The translations under genes and the position numbers were made by a program. Positions 33,912 through 44,871 of a stretch of 64,000 nt of DNA are shown piece after piece. Each line of letters begins with the position of its first letter. The first letter of the stretch is position 1. The notes under the pieces are model-generated. The model ran no database searches, had not been told where the DNA came from, and saw only the letters and a program-made list of their open reading frames with translations. Source of the stretch: Silvibacterium dinghuense (GTDB lineage: Bacteria > Acidobacteriota > Terriglobia > Terriglobales > Acidobacteriaceae); the NCBI RefSeq assembly GCF_004123295.1, contig NZ_SDMK01000001.1:2216180-2280179 (forward strand), in the 5' to 3' direction.

Positions 33912-36590
33912 ATGAAGTCAGGATGGTTGCATTGGGGCGGGGTGATGCTCGGCCTTGCTGTGCTTGGTGGTACCGGTGCGTGGGGGCAGTCGGCACTCCC
34001 TTATCAGGACACGAAGCTGCCGATTCAGCAGCGTGTCGACGATCTGGTTGGGCGCATGACGCTCGACGAGAAGGTCGGGCAGATGGTGAACGGCGCGCCC
34101 GCGATCCCGCGTCTCGGTATTCCGAAGTACGACTGGTGGAATGAGGGACTGCACGGCGTAGCCCGCTCCGGGTATGCGACGGTCTTTCCCCAGGCCATGG
34201 GCATGGCGGCCACGTGGGATACGCCGCTGCTCGGCGAGATCGGAACCACGATCTCCACCGAAGCGCGCGCCAAGTACAACCAGGCGATGCACGATGATCT
34301 GCACAGCATCTACTTCGGGCTGACGATCTGGTCGCCGAACATCAACATCTTCCGCGATCCGCGCTGGGGCCGCGGGCAGGAGACCTACGGCGAAGATCCG
34401 TATCTCACCGGCAGGCTCGGTGTCGCATTTGTGCGCGGCCTGCAGGGCGACGATCCGAAGTACCTGAAGGTTGCGGCAACGCCGAAGCACTTTGCCGTGC
34501 ACAGCGGACCGGAATCGACGCGGCACAAGTTCAACGCGCAGCCCTCGGCGCACGATCTTGCGGATACGTATTTCCCCGCGTTTCGAGCCATGGTGAAGGA
34601 CGCCGATGCGGCCTCGATCATGTGCTCCTATAACGAGGTCGACGGCGATCCAGCGTGCGGAAACAAGATGCTCCTCCAGCAGACGCTGCGTGAGGACTGG
34701 GGATTCAAGGGGTACGTCACCTCGGACTGCGGCGCGGTGGATGACTTCTTCATGTCCTACGGCCATCACTATTCGCCGGATGCGGAGCACGCTGCGGCCT
34801 CTGCGCTGCTGGCCGGCATGGACCTGAACTGCGGCAATACCTACGAGGTGCTGACCAAAGCAGTGAAGGACGGGCTGGTGCCGGAGTCGGCCATCGATAC
34901 CGCGGTAAAGCGCGATTTCACGGCGCGCTTCAAGCTGGGAATGTTCGATCCGGCAGAAGATGTGCCCTATAACCGCATCCCTTTCAGGGAGGATGACTCC
35001 GCCGCGCACCAGGCACTGGCGCTGCGCACGGCACGCGAGTCCATGGTGCTGCTCAAGAATGACGACAGCTTTCTGCCGCTGAAGCCGGAAGGAAAGACCA
35101 TCGCCGTCATCGGGCCGAATGCCGCATCGCTCATCGCGCTCGAGGGCAATTACAACGCGGTGCCTTCGCACCCGGTGCTGCCTGTCGACGGCCTGCGCGA
35201 GGAGTTCCATGGCGCGAAGATCCTTTACGCACAGGGCTCGAGCTATGCTGCCGGTCTTTCGGTCCCCGCGCCGCGCACACTCTTTCATCCTTCCGATGCT
35301 GCGGCGGAGGAGGGCCTGAAGGCGGAGTACTTCGCTTCGAGCGATTTCACCGGCAAGCCCGTGGCGACGCGCGTCGATGCGCAGATCGATTTCGATTGGA
35401 ACGGCACGCTCCATCCGCTCGCGGGGCTGGATGGCAAGGCCTTTTCAGCACGCTGGACGGGCACCATCACGCCGCCTACGCCGGGCGACTACACCTTCGG
35501 CGTGTGGCTGGCCAACTGCTATCCCTGCGGCGATCGCGAGCATTATGTGGTGAAGCTAGATGGGAAAGAAGTAGCAACCTTTACTTCCAATGAAAAGGAA
35601 GAGGCGCGTGACAGCCACACGCCGGACTTTCACCTGAACTTCACCGACACAAAACCGCATGCGATCGAGATCGAATACGCGCACAGCGCGCCGCTCTTCG
35701 GCGCGGGGCTTACGCTCACCTGGCAGCCTCCGGTCGAGGCTCTGCGTGCGCAGGCGGTGAAGGTGGCGGAGAAGTCCGATGTGGTGGTGGCCTTTGTCGG
35801 CCTCACTTCGAATCTCGAAGGCGAAGAGCTGCAGGTGCATGTGGATGGTTTCGCCGGTGGCGACCGTACCGATATCCACCTGCCGAAGGAGCAGCGCGAT
35901 CTGCTGGAAGCACTGGGTGCGACGGGCAAGCCCCTCGTGGTGGTGCTGATGAATGGCAGCGCGCTGGCAGTCGACTGGGCGCAGCAGCATGCCAGGGCGA
36001 TCCTCGAGGCCTGGTATCCGGGAGAAGCCGGTGGCACGGCGATTGCCGAGACGCTGGAGGGCAAGAACAATCCGGCGGGACGCCTGCCGGTGACCTTCTA
36101 CGCCTCGACCGATCAGCTGCCTCCGTTCGATGACTATGCGATGAAGAACCGTACCTATCGTTACTTCACCGGGACACCGCTGTATGGCTTTGGCTATGGC
36201 CTGAGCTATACGCACTTTGCGTATTCCGATCTGCAGCTTTCAGCGGAGAAGCTGAACGCGGGAGACACGCTGAAGGTCTCGGCCGAGGTGAAGAACACCG
36301 GCAGCCGCGAGGGGGATGAAGTGGCCGAGCTCTATCTGACCCCGCCGAAGACCGATGTCTCGCCGATTCATGCGCTCGAGTCGTTTCAGCGTATTCACCT
36401 TGCTCCGGGTGAGAGCCGCCGCGTCGAGTTCGAGCTTTCGCCGCGCCAGCTGAGCCAGGTGGACGACAAGGGCAATCGCAGCGTGGATGCCGGGGAGTAT
36501 GGCATCTTCGTCGGTGGTCAACAGCCGGAAGAGGGCAAGGGCATCTCGTCCACTTTCCACATTGCCGGGCAACAGGCGCTTCCCAGGTAA
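33912..36590 (+). CDS. GH3 beta-glycosidase with PA14 insert (892 aa)
   Basis: Secreted GH3 enzyme, probably a beta-glucosidase or beta-xylosidase. Signal peptide about 1-25. The barrel has RMTLDEKVGQM near 48, DPRWGRGQETYGEDP (149-163), KHF (192-194) and the nucleophile Asp272 in VTSDCGAVDDFF. A PA14 carbohydrate-binding domain is inserted around 460-610 (EGLKAEYFASSDFTGKPVAT, ARWTGTITPPTPGDYTFGVW). A fibronectin-III-like domain closes the protein. AAGGGATCGCG precedes the ATG. An 18-bp palindrome upstream may be an operator. Confidence 0.9.
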   Translation: MKSGWLHWGGVMLGLAVLGGTGAWGQSALPYQDTKLPIQQRVDDLVGRMTLDEKVGQMVNGAPAIPRLGIPKYDWWNEGLHGVARSGYATVFPQAMGMAATWDTPLLGEIGTTISTEARAKYNQAMHDDLHSIYFGLTIWSPNINIFRDPRWGRGQETYGEDPYLTGRLGVAFVRGLQGDDPKYLKVAATPKHFAVHSGPESTRHKFNAQPSAHDLADTYFPAFRAMVKDADAASIMCSYNEVDGDPACGNKMLLQQTLREDWGFKGYVTSDCGAVDDFFMSYGHHYSPDAEHAAASALLAGMDLNCGNTYEVLTKAVKDGLVPESAIDTAVKRDFTARFKLGMFDPAEDVPYNRIPFREDDSAAHQALALRTARESMVLLKNDDSFLPLKPEGKTIAVIGPNAASLIALEGNYNAVPSHPVLPVDGLREEFHGAKILYAQGSSYAAGLSVPAPRTLFHPSDAAAEEGLKAEYFASSDFTGKPVATRVDAQIDFDWNGTLHPLAGLDGKAFSARWTGTITPPTPGDYTFGVWLANCYPCGDREHYVVKLDGKEVATFTSNEKEEARDSHTPDFHLNFTDTKPHAIEIEYAHSAPLFGAGLTLTWQPPVEALRAQAVKVAEKSDVVVAFVGLTSNLEGEELQVHVDGFAGGDRTDIHLPKEQRDLLEALGATGKPLVVVLMNGSALAVDWAQQHARAILEAWYPGEAGGTAIAETLEGKNNPAGRLPVTFYASTDQLPPFDDYAMKNRTYRYFTGTPLYGFGYGLSYTHFAYSDLQLSAEKLNAGDTLKVSAEVKNTGSREGDEVAELYLTPPKTDVSPIHALESFQRIHLAPGESRRVEFELSPRQLSQVDDKGNRSVDAGEYGIFVGGQQPEEGKGISSTFHIAGQQALPR

Positions 36591-36623
36591 GCGGTCTCCC
36601 TGACAGGCTCTGGCCCCATGAGC

Positions 36624-36655
36624 GGCGACGGCACGTAAGGTGCTGTCGCCGTTTT
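36624..36655 (+). terminator. Probable terminator after the GH3 gene
   Basis: GGCGACGGCAC and GTGCTGTCGCC form a stem with a GTAAG loop and one G-T pair, followed by GTTTTG. It lies about 33 nt after the GH3 stop. The T-run is short, so termination may be partial and the next glycosidase may be read through. Confidence 0.6.
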
Positions 36656-36770
36656 GCGTGGGAGGGCTTGCGGCAGAGCCCCGCGCATGCAGCCGGATCG
36701 GCTCCTCCTGCAGCAGAGGTTTGGCCATCCCGGCAGTTTGCTTTGTATGCTTGCAGTGGGTGATTTTCTG

Positions 36771-39287
36771 ATGCTGAAAGCAGTTCTGTATCCTTCGTTG
36801 TTTCTTGCCGGCGCGCTTGCCTCCTCCTTCGCTTCCGGGCAGACCTCTGCTCTCCCTGCTCCAGACAATTTTGTAAGCTCGACCCCGGCTGGCGGGCTTT
36901 CCATTGCGCGGGAAACCGTGGCGGGCAAGCCTTTTTCCGTGCTTGGTCCCCGCGGCGCGCTGCTGGGTGAGCAGGACGGCAGGTATGAGGCATGGATCTT
37001 TCCCTGGAAGATCTTCAGCGGCATGCGCATCACGGCGAATATGCAGGACTATCCTGTGCCGATCGATGTAAACGATCATGCGGCATGGATCGATGTCCAG
37101 CCCGAGCGGACGATCATCACCTACTCCCATGCGAACTTCACCGTGCGGCAGATCATGGTCGCGCCGAAGCAGGCTACCGACGGCGCAGGGGTGAATGTCT
37201 ACTACCAGATCGAAGCGGTGCGGCCGATGACGCTGACCTTCAGCTTCGAGCCCATCATGCAGCGGATGTGGCCGGCGATGTCGGACGACAAGCCCTCGCC
37301 GGAATGGGTGGTGACCCAGGGCGGGTCGGGCTACTACATCCTGCACGGAAACACGCCGGAGTATGCCGGAGCATTGGCCATGCCCGGAGCGGAGTCGGGC
37401 ATTCTACCGCCTTACCAGGAGCGGGCTGCGGCGTGGCCTCTGCAGTTTGTGCTGCACTTCGATCCGAAAAAGGATGCGGGCAAGCTCTTTCCGCTCTTGA
37501 TGACGGTAGCCAGCGACGCGAATGCGGCGACGAAGGAAGCGCTGGGGCAGAAGCTCACGGCGCTCGACGCTTCGGCTTCGGCTGACTATCGCGCGAATGC
37601 GGATTACTACCGGAAGTTTGTCGATACGCATGCTTCGCTCGACTCACCCGATGCGAACCTGAATGCAGCGTTCTCCTGGGCGGAAGTGGCGATCGATCAG
37701 CTGCGCGTGCTGAGCATGGATCGGAAGGAAGAGGCGCTGACGGCGGGCTTTGTCGGTTCGGGCGATGCGGCGCGGCCGGGCTTCGGCTGGTTCTTCGGGC
37801 GCGATGCGCTGTGGTCGCTCTACGCGGTGAACAGCTATGGCGATTTCGATACGACGAAGCGCGAGATCGAGTTCCTGCTTCATCGCCAGAGCCCCGAGGG
37901 CAAGATCATGCATGAGTGGTCGCAGACCGCCACGCTGGTCGATTGGAAGTCGTTGCCCTACGAGTATGCTTCGGCGGATGCGACCGAGCTGCTGCCCATG
38001 GCAATGGACGATTATCTGAACATCAGTGGCGACGCGGCGTTCATCCGCAGCCACTGGGATCAGATCGCGAAGGCGTGGAGCTTCGAGACCTCGCACGATT
38101 CGGCTGACGGAATCTACAACAACAGCCAGGGCTCGGGCTGGGTTGAGTCGTGGATTCCTTCGATGCCGCAGCAGGAGATTTACATGGCCGCGCTCGACGA
38201 GCAGGCGAGCCTTGCGTTCTCGCGGCTGGCCGAGGCGACCGGGCACGGGGATCTGGCCGCGCAGGCCAGGGAGCGCGCAGGGAAGATTCGCGCGACCATC
38301 GAAAAGGAATACTACCTGCCGGAGCAGAAGTTTTACGCCTTCAGCCACAATGCCGACGGCACAACAGATAACACCGCAACCATTTTCCCCGCGGTCACGT
38401 GGTGGGACGGCGATGCCGCGCTCGCGCAGCCGCAGGCGATGCTGGACCGCTGGGCGTCCGCTGAGTTTTCAACCGACTGGGGCACGCGCATCCTCAGCGA
38501 CAAGACCAGCTTTTACGATCCCATCAGCTATCACCAGGGTTCGGTGTGGCCTCTGTTTACGGGCTGGGTATCGGTGGCGGAGTACCGCGCCGGGCGTCCG
38601 CTCTCCGGCTATGCGCACCTGATGCAGAACGCAAACCTGACCTGGGCGCAGGACCTGGGCGCGACGACGGAGCTGCTCTCGGGGCAGTTCTACCAGGTGC
38701 TTGGACGCAGCACCGCGCATCAGTTGTGGTCCTCGGCGATGGTTGTGTCACCGATTCTCCGCGGCATGTTCGGTCTTGGCTGGAACGCGGCCGATCATAC
38801 GATCTCTGTCGCGCCGCAGCTGCCGGCGGCGTGGGATCATGCCACGCTGCGCAACCTGCCGCTGGGCGAAGGGAAGGTCGATCTCAGCTTCACGCGCCGT
38901 GGGCAGACGCTGCTGGTTACGGCTTCAGGCTCGGCGGGCGTGAAGCTCATCTCGCCGGTTGCAGGCGCAAAGGTGGCAGGTGCGACGGTGATGCTGCCGC
39001 TGCCGGCCGTCGAAGCCGGAATCCGCTCGGAGCTGCCGCCCTTCGGCGACGAGACGCGCCAGTTGAAGGTGCTGAACGAGGAGTGGAGCGGCCATACGCT
39101 GACGTTGACGCTTGCCGCGCAGAGCGGCAGCACGCAGCAGCTCGATCTGCGCGTCAATGACCTCAAGGTGAAACCTGCAAGCGGGGATGCGAAGATCGGC
39201 GAGGAGAAAGATGGGGTATATCCGCTCAGCGTGCCGTTCTCGGGCGGCGACGGATATGTAACTAAAACGGTGACGATTCGCTGGTAG
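36771..39287 (+). CDS. Secreted (alpha/alpha)6-barrel glycoside hydrolase, debranching-enzyme-like (838 aa)
   Basis: Residues 1-22 form a signal peptide (MLKAVLYPSLFLAGALASSFASGQ). An N-terminal beta-sandwich is followed by a six-hairpin barrel with motifs GWFFGRDALWSLYAVNSYG, SLPYEYASADATELLPMAMD and VTWWDGDAALAQPQAM. It resembles amylo-alpha-1,6-glucosidase and glucosyl-/mannosylglycerate hydrolase-like enzymes; the substrate cannot be fixed from sequence. A beta-rich C-terminal part follows. ATG 36771 is chosen for its clean signal peptide; ATG 36747 is possible. Its position after GH3 suggests joint glycan breakdown. Confidence 0.75.
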   Translation: MLKAVLYPSLFLAGALASSFASGQTSALPAPDNFVSSTPAGGLSIARETVAGKPFSVLGPRGALLGEQDGRYEAWIFPWKIFSGMRITANMQDYPVPIDVNDHAAWIDVQPERTIITYSHANFTVRQIMVAPKQATDGAGVNVYYQIEAVRPMTLTFSFEPIMQRMWPAMSDDKPSPEWVVTQGGSGYYILHGNTPEYAGALAMPGAESGILPPYQERAAAWPLQFVLHFDPKKDAGKLFPLLMTVASDANAATKEALGQKLTALDASASADYRANADYYRKFVDTHASLDSPDANLNAAFSWAEVAIDQLRVLSMDRKEEALTAGFVGSGDAARPGFGWFFGRDALWSLYAVNSYGDFDTTKREIEFLLHRQSPEGKIMHEWSQTATLVDWKSLPYEYASADATELLPMAMDDYLNISGDAAFIRSHWDQIAKAWSFETSHDSADGIYNNSQGSGWVESWIPSMPQQEIYMAALDEQASLAFSRLAEATGHGDLAAQARERAGKIRATIEKEYYLPEQKFYAFSHNADGTTDNTATIFPAVTWWDGDAALAQPQAMLDRWASAEFSTDWGTRILSDKTSFYDPISYHQGSVWPLFTGWVSVAEYRAGRPLSGYAHLMQNANLTWAQDLGATTELLSGQFYQVLGRSTAHQLWSSAMVVSPILRGMFGLGWNAADHTISVAPQLPAAWDHATLRNLPLGEGKVDLSFTRRGQTLLVTASGSAGVKLISPVAGAKVAGATVMLPLPAVEAGIRSELPPFGDETRQLKVLNEEWSGHTLTLTLAAQSGSTQQLDLRVNDLKVKPASGDAKIGEEKDGVYPLSVPFSGGDGYVTKTVTIRW

Positions 39288-39309
39288 ACATTCGATTACG
39301 GCCGGGGCG

Positions 39310-39603
39310 TCAAGCCTTGCGCTGGCGCTCCAGGGCATCCAGCCGTGCGTCATGCCGGCCAAGCGTGCGGTAGAACTCCTTGATATCGTTGCGGAGTTCA
39401 TTGATCTGGGAGGTGAGGTCTGCCCTGAGACCATCCACTTTGTTATCGATTTTGCTATCGATCTTAGTGTCCAGTCCTTCGATCTTTGCGTCCAGGCGGG
39501 AGTAATCCTGGCGGTTGAGCAAAATGCCCACCAGCACAACCAAGGTCGGGACCATGATGGTTAAAGCGGTTTGCACAACGCGATCCTCCGGGCTTGCTGT
39601 CAT
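39310..39603 (-). CDS. Small membrane-anchored coiled-coil protein (97 aa)
   Basis: An N-terminal helix (ALTIMVPTLVVLVGILL) anchors a long heptad-rich coiled coil (YSRLDAKIEGLDTKIDSKID, then LTSQINELRNDIKEFYRTLG). Family unknown. No good ribosome-binding site precedes ATG 39603; ATG 39555 would shorten the N-terminus. It is on the same strand as ychF, downstream of the ychF terminator. Confidence 0.55.
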   Translation of the reverse strand: MTASPEDRVVQTALTIMVPTLVVLVGILLNRQDYSRLDAKIEGLDTKIDSKIDNKVDGLRADLTSQINELRNDIKEFYRTLGRHDARLDALERQRKA

Positions 39604-39613
39604 TCTAACGCGT

Positions 39614-39645
39614 AAAAAGGCGTCCGAAGCGAATTCGGACGCCTT
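39614..39645 (-). terminator. Intrinsic terminator of ychF
   Basis: A perfect 12-bp stem AAGGCGTCCGAA/TTCGGACGCCTT with a GCGAA loop ends in TTTTT on the minus strand, 47 nt after the ychF stop. Confidence 0.88.
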
Positions 39646-39691
39646 CCCTCCAGCTTTGGGACTCGTTCGTAATCTGGACTCGTGTGCCGAA

Positions 39692-40786
39692 TTACACGTT
39701 GAACTTGAAGAAGAGGATGTCGCCGTCCTTCACCACGTACTCCTTGCCTTCGGAGCGCAGCAGGCCCTTTTCCTTCACAGCCTGCTCGCTGCCCAGCGCG
39801 AATAGGTCGTCCGAGGCGTAGCAGTCGGCCTTGATGAAGCCGCGCTCGAAGTCGGAATGGATGACGCCGGCGGCGCCGGGGGCCTTGGTGCCGCGGCGGA
39901 TGGTCCAGGCGCGGACTTCCTGCACGCCGGCGGTGAAGTAAGTGATGAGGTCGAGCAGCGTGTAGGCCGCGCGGATCAGGCGGTTGAGTCCCGGCTCGCT
40001 CAGACCCATGTCGGCCAGGAACTCGAGGCGCTCTTCGGGCTCGAGCAGGGCGATTTCGCTCTCCAGCGCGCCGCAGATGCGGACTACCTGCGCGCCTTCC
40101 TCCTTGGCCCGCTTTTCGACGGCCGCGGTGTGGGCGTTGCCGTTCGCGAGCGCGGCTTCGTCCACGTTGGCGACGTAGAGCTGCGGCTTGGCGGTGATGA
40201 GAAAGAGCTCGCGGGCGATCAGCTTCTCTTCCGGCGTGAGTTCGACAGTGCGCGCGGGGCGGCCGGCGTTCAGTGCTTCGAGCAGCTTGTCCAGCACTTC
40301 GAGCTCGGCCTTGGCCTTGGCATCCTGCGATTTCGCGGCGCGCTCGGTGCGGGTGCGGCGCTTCTCCACGGTGTCGAGGTCGGCCAGCAGCAGCTCAGTG
40401 TTGATCACGTCCATGTCGCTCAGCGGATTGACGCCGCCGGCCACGTGGATGACCTCATCGTCCTCGAAGCAGCGCACGACGTGCGCAATGGCGTCGGTGG
40501 CGCGGATGTGGCCGAGGAACTGGTTGCCGAGGCCTTCACCCTTGGAGGCTCCGGCGACGAGACCCGCGATGTCGATGAACTCCATCGTGGTGGGGACCAG
40601 GCTCTTGGGCACGATCAGGTCGGCGATCTTCTGCAGGCGCTCATCGGGAACGCTGACGACGCCGGTATTTGGGTCGATGGTGCAGAAGGGATAGTTGGCC
40701 GCCTGGGCCTTGGCCGAGGTGAGTGCATTGAAAATGGTGCTTTTGCCGACATTCGGCAGTCCGACAATTCCGCAGTTCAGAGGCAT
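39692..40786 (-). CDS. ychF: Redox-regulated ATPase YchF/OLA1 (364 aa)
   Basis: A universally conserved Obg-like P-loop ATPase that associates with ribosomes. GLPNVGKST (9-17) is the P-loop and DIAGLVAGASKGEGLGNQFL the switch II region. The C-terminus has the TGS-like end (TWTIRRGTKAPGAAGVIHSD, YVVKDGDILFFKFNV). Length and both ends match the family. It is divergent from the ABC permease gene. Confidence 0.95.
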   Translation of the reverse strand: MPLNCGIVGLPNVGKSTIFNALTSAKAQAANYPFCTIDPNTGVVSVPDERLQKIADLIVPKSLVPTTMEFIDIAGLVAGASKGEGLGNQFLGHIRATDAIAHVVRCFEDDEVIHVAGGVNPLSDMDVINTELLLADLDTVEKRRTRTERAAKSQDAKAKAELEVLDKLLEALNAGRPARTVELTPEEKLIARELFLITAKPQLYVANVDEAALANGNAHTAAVEKRAKEEGAQVVRICGALESEIALLEPEERLEFLADMGLSEPGLNRLIRAAYTLLDLITYFTAGVQEVRAWTIRRGTKAPGAAGVIHSDFERGFIKADCYASDDLFALGSEQAVKEKGLLRSEGKEYVVKDGDILFFKFNV

Positions 40787-40972
40787 CGATTCTTCCTTCT
40801 CTTTTATTGAATCATGGGCGGGAACTGCCGGAACGGCGGGTGCGTATCCTTTCTGAGAAGCCGGGGCAAGGTGTGCCCGGAAGCCGGTGTATGCCCGTTG
40901 CTACACTGCTTCTACCCGGAGAGAACAGGATGACGCATCCGGGATGTCCGATTCAGGCCTGCGAGTGGCGAG

Positions 40973-42199
<1,227 letters not shown>

Positions 42200-42226
42200 C
42201 CTTCAAGGCAGAGTGAGGAAAAAGAG

Positions 42227-43489
42227 ATGGCTATGCGATTCGGCAGCACGGGAGAATCGGTCCGGATGGCGCTCGAGACGGTGCGCACCAACAAGCTGCG
42301 CTCCGGGCTCACCATTCTCGGCATTGTCATCGGCGTATTGACGGTCATCACCATCTCGTCGATCATCAGCGGTCTCAACAACAATGTGCAGAGCTGGGTC
42401 GACTCGCTCGGCTCGAATGTGCTGTGGATTTATCACATGCCGGTGATCGGCGTGCAGCCGACGACAGAGATGCTGGCCCGCAAGAAGATGACCTATGAGG
42501 ACGCAATGGCCATGCGCGACCTTCCGCATGTCGTGGCCTCGAACGCCGGCGTCCGGCACGTGAACCCTATCTTCCAGGTGGGTGTGATTGGCGTGAAATA
42601 TGGCACCAAGAAGGCGCAGGGCACCATGCTCGAAGGCGACACGACCTCGATCGCGGACGTCTCGAGCCTTACCTTCATCCAGGGCCGCCTCTTCACGCAG
42701 GGTGAGGATGACCGTGCTGCCAATGTCGTGGTGCTCGGGCACGATACGGCACAGAAGCTCTTCAACAATGACAACGCCATCGGTAAGGAAGTGGAGATCG
42801 AAGGCGATCTCTTCACCGTGATCGGTGTTGTCGACAAGCAGAAGCAGGTCTTCGGGGGCGGGGATAATCCGGAAGACAACAAGGCGATCTTCCCCTATCG
42901 CACCTTCAAGAAGCTGCATCCGGAAGACAAGGACCTGTGGTTGAGCGTGAAGTACGACGATCCGAAGAACCGGCCGCTCGTCGAAGACGAGTTGCGCGAG
43001 CTGTTGCGCCGCCGCCGCAATGTAAAGGTCTGGCAGCCGGATAACTTCGAAATTTTCGCGCCGGATTCGATCGCGCGCCTGTGGAATCAGCTGACCGGCG
43101 GCCTCGCCATCTTCATGGTCGCGGTCTCGAGTGTCGGTCTCATGGTCGGCGGTGTCGGCGTGATGAATATCATGCTGGTTTCGGTCACCGAGCGGACTCG
43201 TGAGATCGGTGTGCGCAAGGCTCTGGGCGCAACCAAGCGCAATATTCTCGTGCAGTTCACGACGGAGGCCACAACGCTCTGTGCCATCGGCGGTGTGATT
43301 GGCATCATCGGAGGAGCGATTATCACATTGCTCATCCGCCTGGTGATCTCCGCGCTGCCGGCTACGATGTCGGCTACCTGGGCGATCATCGGTTTCACCG
43401 TATCGCTGGCGATCGGGCTGGTCTTCGGCATTTACCCGGCGTGGAAGGCGGCGACGCTCGATCCGATTGAGGCGCTCAGGTACGAGTGA
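42227..43489 (+). CDS. MacB/FtsX-type ABC transporter permease (420 aa)
   Basis: It has the same architecture as the preceding gene: first helix near 24-45 (LRSGLTILGIVIGVLTVITI), a periplasmic MacB_PCD region with LTFIQGRLFTQGEDDRAANV, and an FtsX end with SVTERTREIGVRKALGATKR and YPAWKAATLDPIEALRYE. AGTGAGGAAAAAGAG lies before the ATG. The partner ATPase must be elsewhere. Confidence 0.88.
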   Translation: MAMRFGSTGESVRMALETVRTNKLRSGLTILGIVIGVLTVITISSIISGLNNNVQSWVDSLGSNVLWIYHMPVIGVQPTTEMLARKKMTYEDAMAMRDLPHVVASNAGVRHVNPIFQVGVIGVKYGTKKAQGTMLEGDTTSIADVSSLTFIQGRLFTQGEDDRAANVVVLGHDTAQKLFNNDNAIGKEVEIEGDLFTVIGVVDKQKQVFGGGDNPEDNKAIFPYRTFKKLHPEDKDLWLSVKYDDPKNRPLVEDELRELLRRRRNVKVWQPDNFEIFAPDSIARLWNQLTGGLAIFMVAVSSVGLMVGGVGVMNIMLVSVTERTREIGVRKALGATKRNILVQFTTEATTLCAIGGVIGIIGGAIITLLIRLVISALPATMSATWAIIGFTVSLAIGLVFGIYPAWKAATLDPIEALRYE

Positions 43490-43585
43490 GGGTGTAGGGG
43501 ATAGCTCGGGCTTGCCGGTGCGAAGGATGCCGGCTACGGTGAGGACCTGGCTACACCCTAAACCCTATCCCCTATACCCTGTTCT
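43490..43585. repeat. GGTGTAGGGGATAG inverted repeats
   Basis: GGGTGTAGGGGATAG at 43491-43505 is mirrored by CTACACCCTAAACCCTATCC and CCCTATACCCTG at 43551-43581. The motif matches the pair around 6403-6597. It fills the 99-nt gap between the permease and the glycosyltransferase gene. Confidence 0.65.
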
Positions 43586-43588
43586 TAC

Positions 43589-44761
43589 ATGCTCCTCGCC
43601 GCCATCCTCGCTTCCCTGACAACCATCCTCACCTTCGCGGGACTCTTCTACTCCATCGTTGCGCTGTGGGGTGCGCGCAATTTCATGCGCCGCTGGCGTA
43701 AGCCGGAGAGTTTTGCGCCGCCGGTCAGCATCCTCAAGCCGGTGAAGGGCTTTGACCCGGGCATGTATGAGGCCTTTGCCAGCCATTGCCGCCAGCAGTA
43801 TGCGGGCGACTATGAGATCCTCTTCGGCGCGGCCAGCATCGACGATCCGGCAGTGGCGGCCATCGAGCGGCTGAAAGCCGAGTTCCCCGAGCGGGAGATC
43901 CGCCTGGTGCTCTGTCCCGAGGTGCTGGGGCTGAACGGCAAGATCAGCAATGTCATGCAGATTGCGGCCCAGGCGCGGTACGACTATCTGCTCGTGAATG
44001 ACAGCGATATCCACGTGTCGCCGCGCTATCTCGAGCGCATTGTCAGCGGCTTTGCGCATGCGGGCACGGGCAAGAATAAGGGCAAGACGGTGGGCATGGT
44101 CACGGCGCCGTATCGCGGCCGCTCGCATGGGACCTTGGGCTCGAAGCTCGAATCGCTTGGTATCAGCACGGACTTTTTCCCTGGCGTGCTCACGGCGTTG
44201 TTGCTCGATGGCGAGATTCGCTTCGGCCTTGGTTCGACGCTTGCGGTCTCGCGCGAGGCGCTCGACGCGATGGGTGGCTTCGCGCCGCTGGTCGACTGTC
44301 TGGCCGACGATTACGAACTGGGCTTCCGCATCGCGCAGGCTGGTTATGTCGTGGAGTTGAGCCATGAGGTCGTAGAAACCTCCGTCCCTGCATACCATCT
44401 GCGCGGCTTTATGGATCACCAGCTGCGGTGGGCGCGCGGCATCCGCGATTCGCGCAAGGCGGGATACATCGGACTGCTCTTCACATTCGTGCTGCCGTGG
44501 GCACTTCTGAATGTGGTGGCGCAGGGCATGAGTCTGCCCAGCCTGGCGCTGCTCAGCCTCTCGCTGCTGGTGCGCGTCACCGTCGCGCTGGCGATCGGTG
44601 TCGGTATCCTCGGTGATCGTCAGGTCCTCCGCGACCTGTGGCTGCTGCCGTTGCGCGATCTCACTGCGCTCTGGATCTGGGCATGGAGCTTTGCCAGCAA
44701 CACTGTTACGTGGCGCGGATATCAGTTCACGCTGCGGGATGGGAAGCTGGAACGGCAGTAG
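43589..44761 (+). CDS. hpnI: HpnI-like/ceramide-glucosyltransferase-type GT21 glycosyltransferase (390 aa)
   Basis: HpnI transfers N-acetylglucosamine to bacteriohopanetetrol. An N-terminal helix (about 5-28) is followed by a GT-A domain: VSILKPVKGFD (46-56), SIDDPA (83-88), the metal site NDSD (137-140), ADDYELG (239-245) and RWARG (280-284), the family's product-site motif. Three hydrophobic helices end the protein. This order matches GT21 enzymes, and hopanoids are common in Acidobacteriota. No other hpn gene is adjacent, so the exact acceptor is an inference. Confidence 0.78.
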   Translation: MLLAAILASLTTILTFAGLFYSIVALWGARNFMRRWRKPESFAPPVSILKPVKGFDPGMYEAFASHCRQQYAGDYEILFGAASIDDPAVAAIERLKAEFPEREIRLVLCPEVLGLNGKISNVMQIAAQARYDYLLVNDSDIHVSPRYLERIVSGFAHAGTGKNKGKTVGMVTAPYRGRSHGTLGSKLESLGISTDFFPGVLTALLLDGEIRFGLGSTLAVSREALDAMGGFAPLVDCLADDYELGFRIAQAGYVVELSHEVVETSVPAYHLRGFMDHQLRWARGIRDSRKAGYIGLLFTFVLPWALLNVVAQGMSLPSLALLSLSLLVRVTVALAIGVGILGDRQVLRDLWLLPLRDLTALWIWAWSFASNTVTWRGYQFTLRDGKLERQ

Positions 44762-44766
44762 GGAAG

Positions 44767-44870
44767 CGGTCAGGCGCAAGAACGGTCAGAGATAAAACGG
44801 CCAGTGGCATGATCGCCGCTGGCCGCTTTTGTGCCTAACTGCTGGCCCGCTTTATCCCTGACTGCTGCTC
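44767..44870. repeat. Nested inverted repeats (AACGGTCAG/CTGGCCG family) with terminator
   Basis: It contains GTCAGGCGCAAGAACGGTCAG and its degenerate inverse, plus a strong stem AAAACGGCCAGTGGC/GCCGCTGGCCGCTTTT at 44794-44830. It closely matches 18244-18440 and, like it, lies between convergent genes, where it can stop transcription from both sides. Confidence 0.75.
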
Positions 44871-44871
44871 T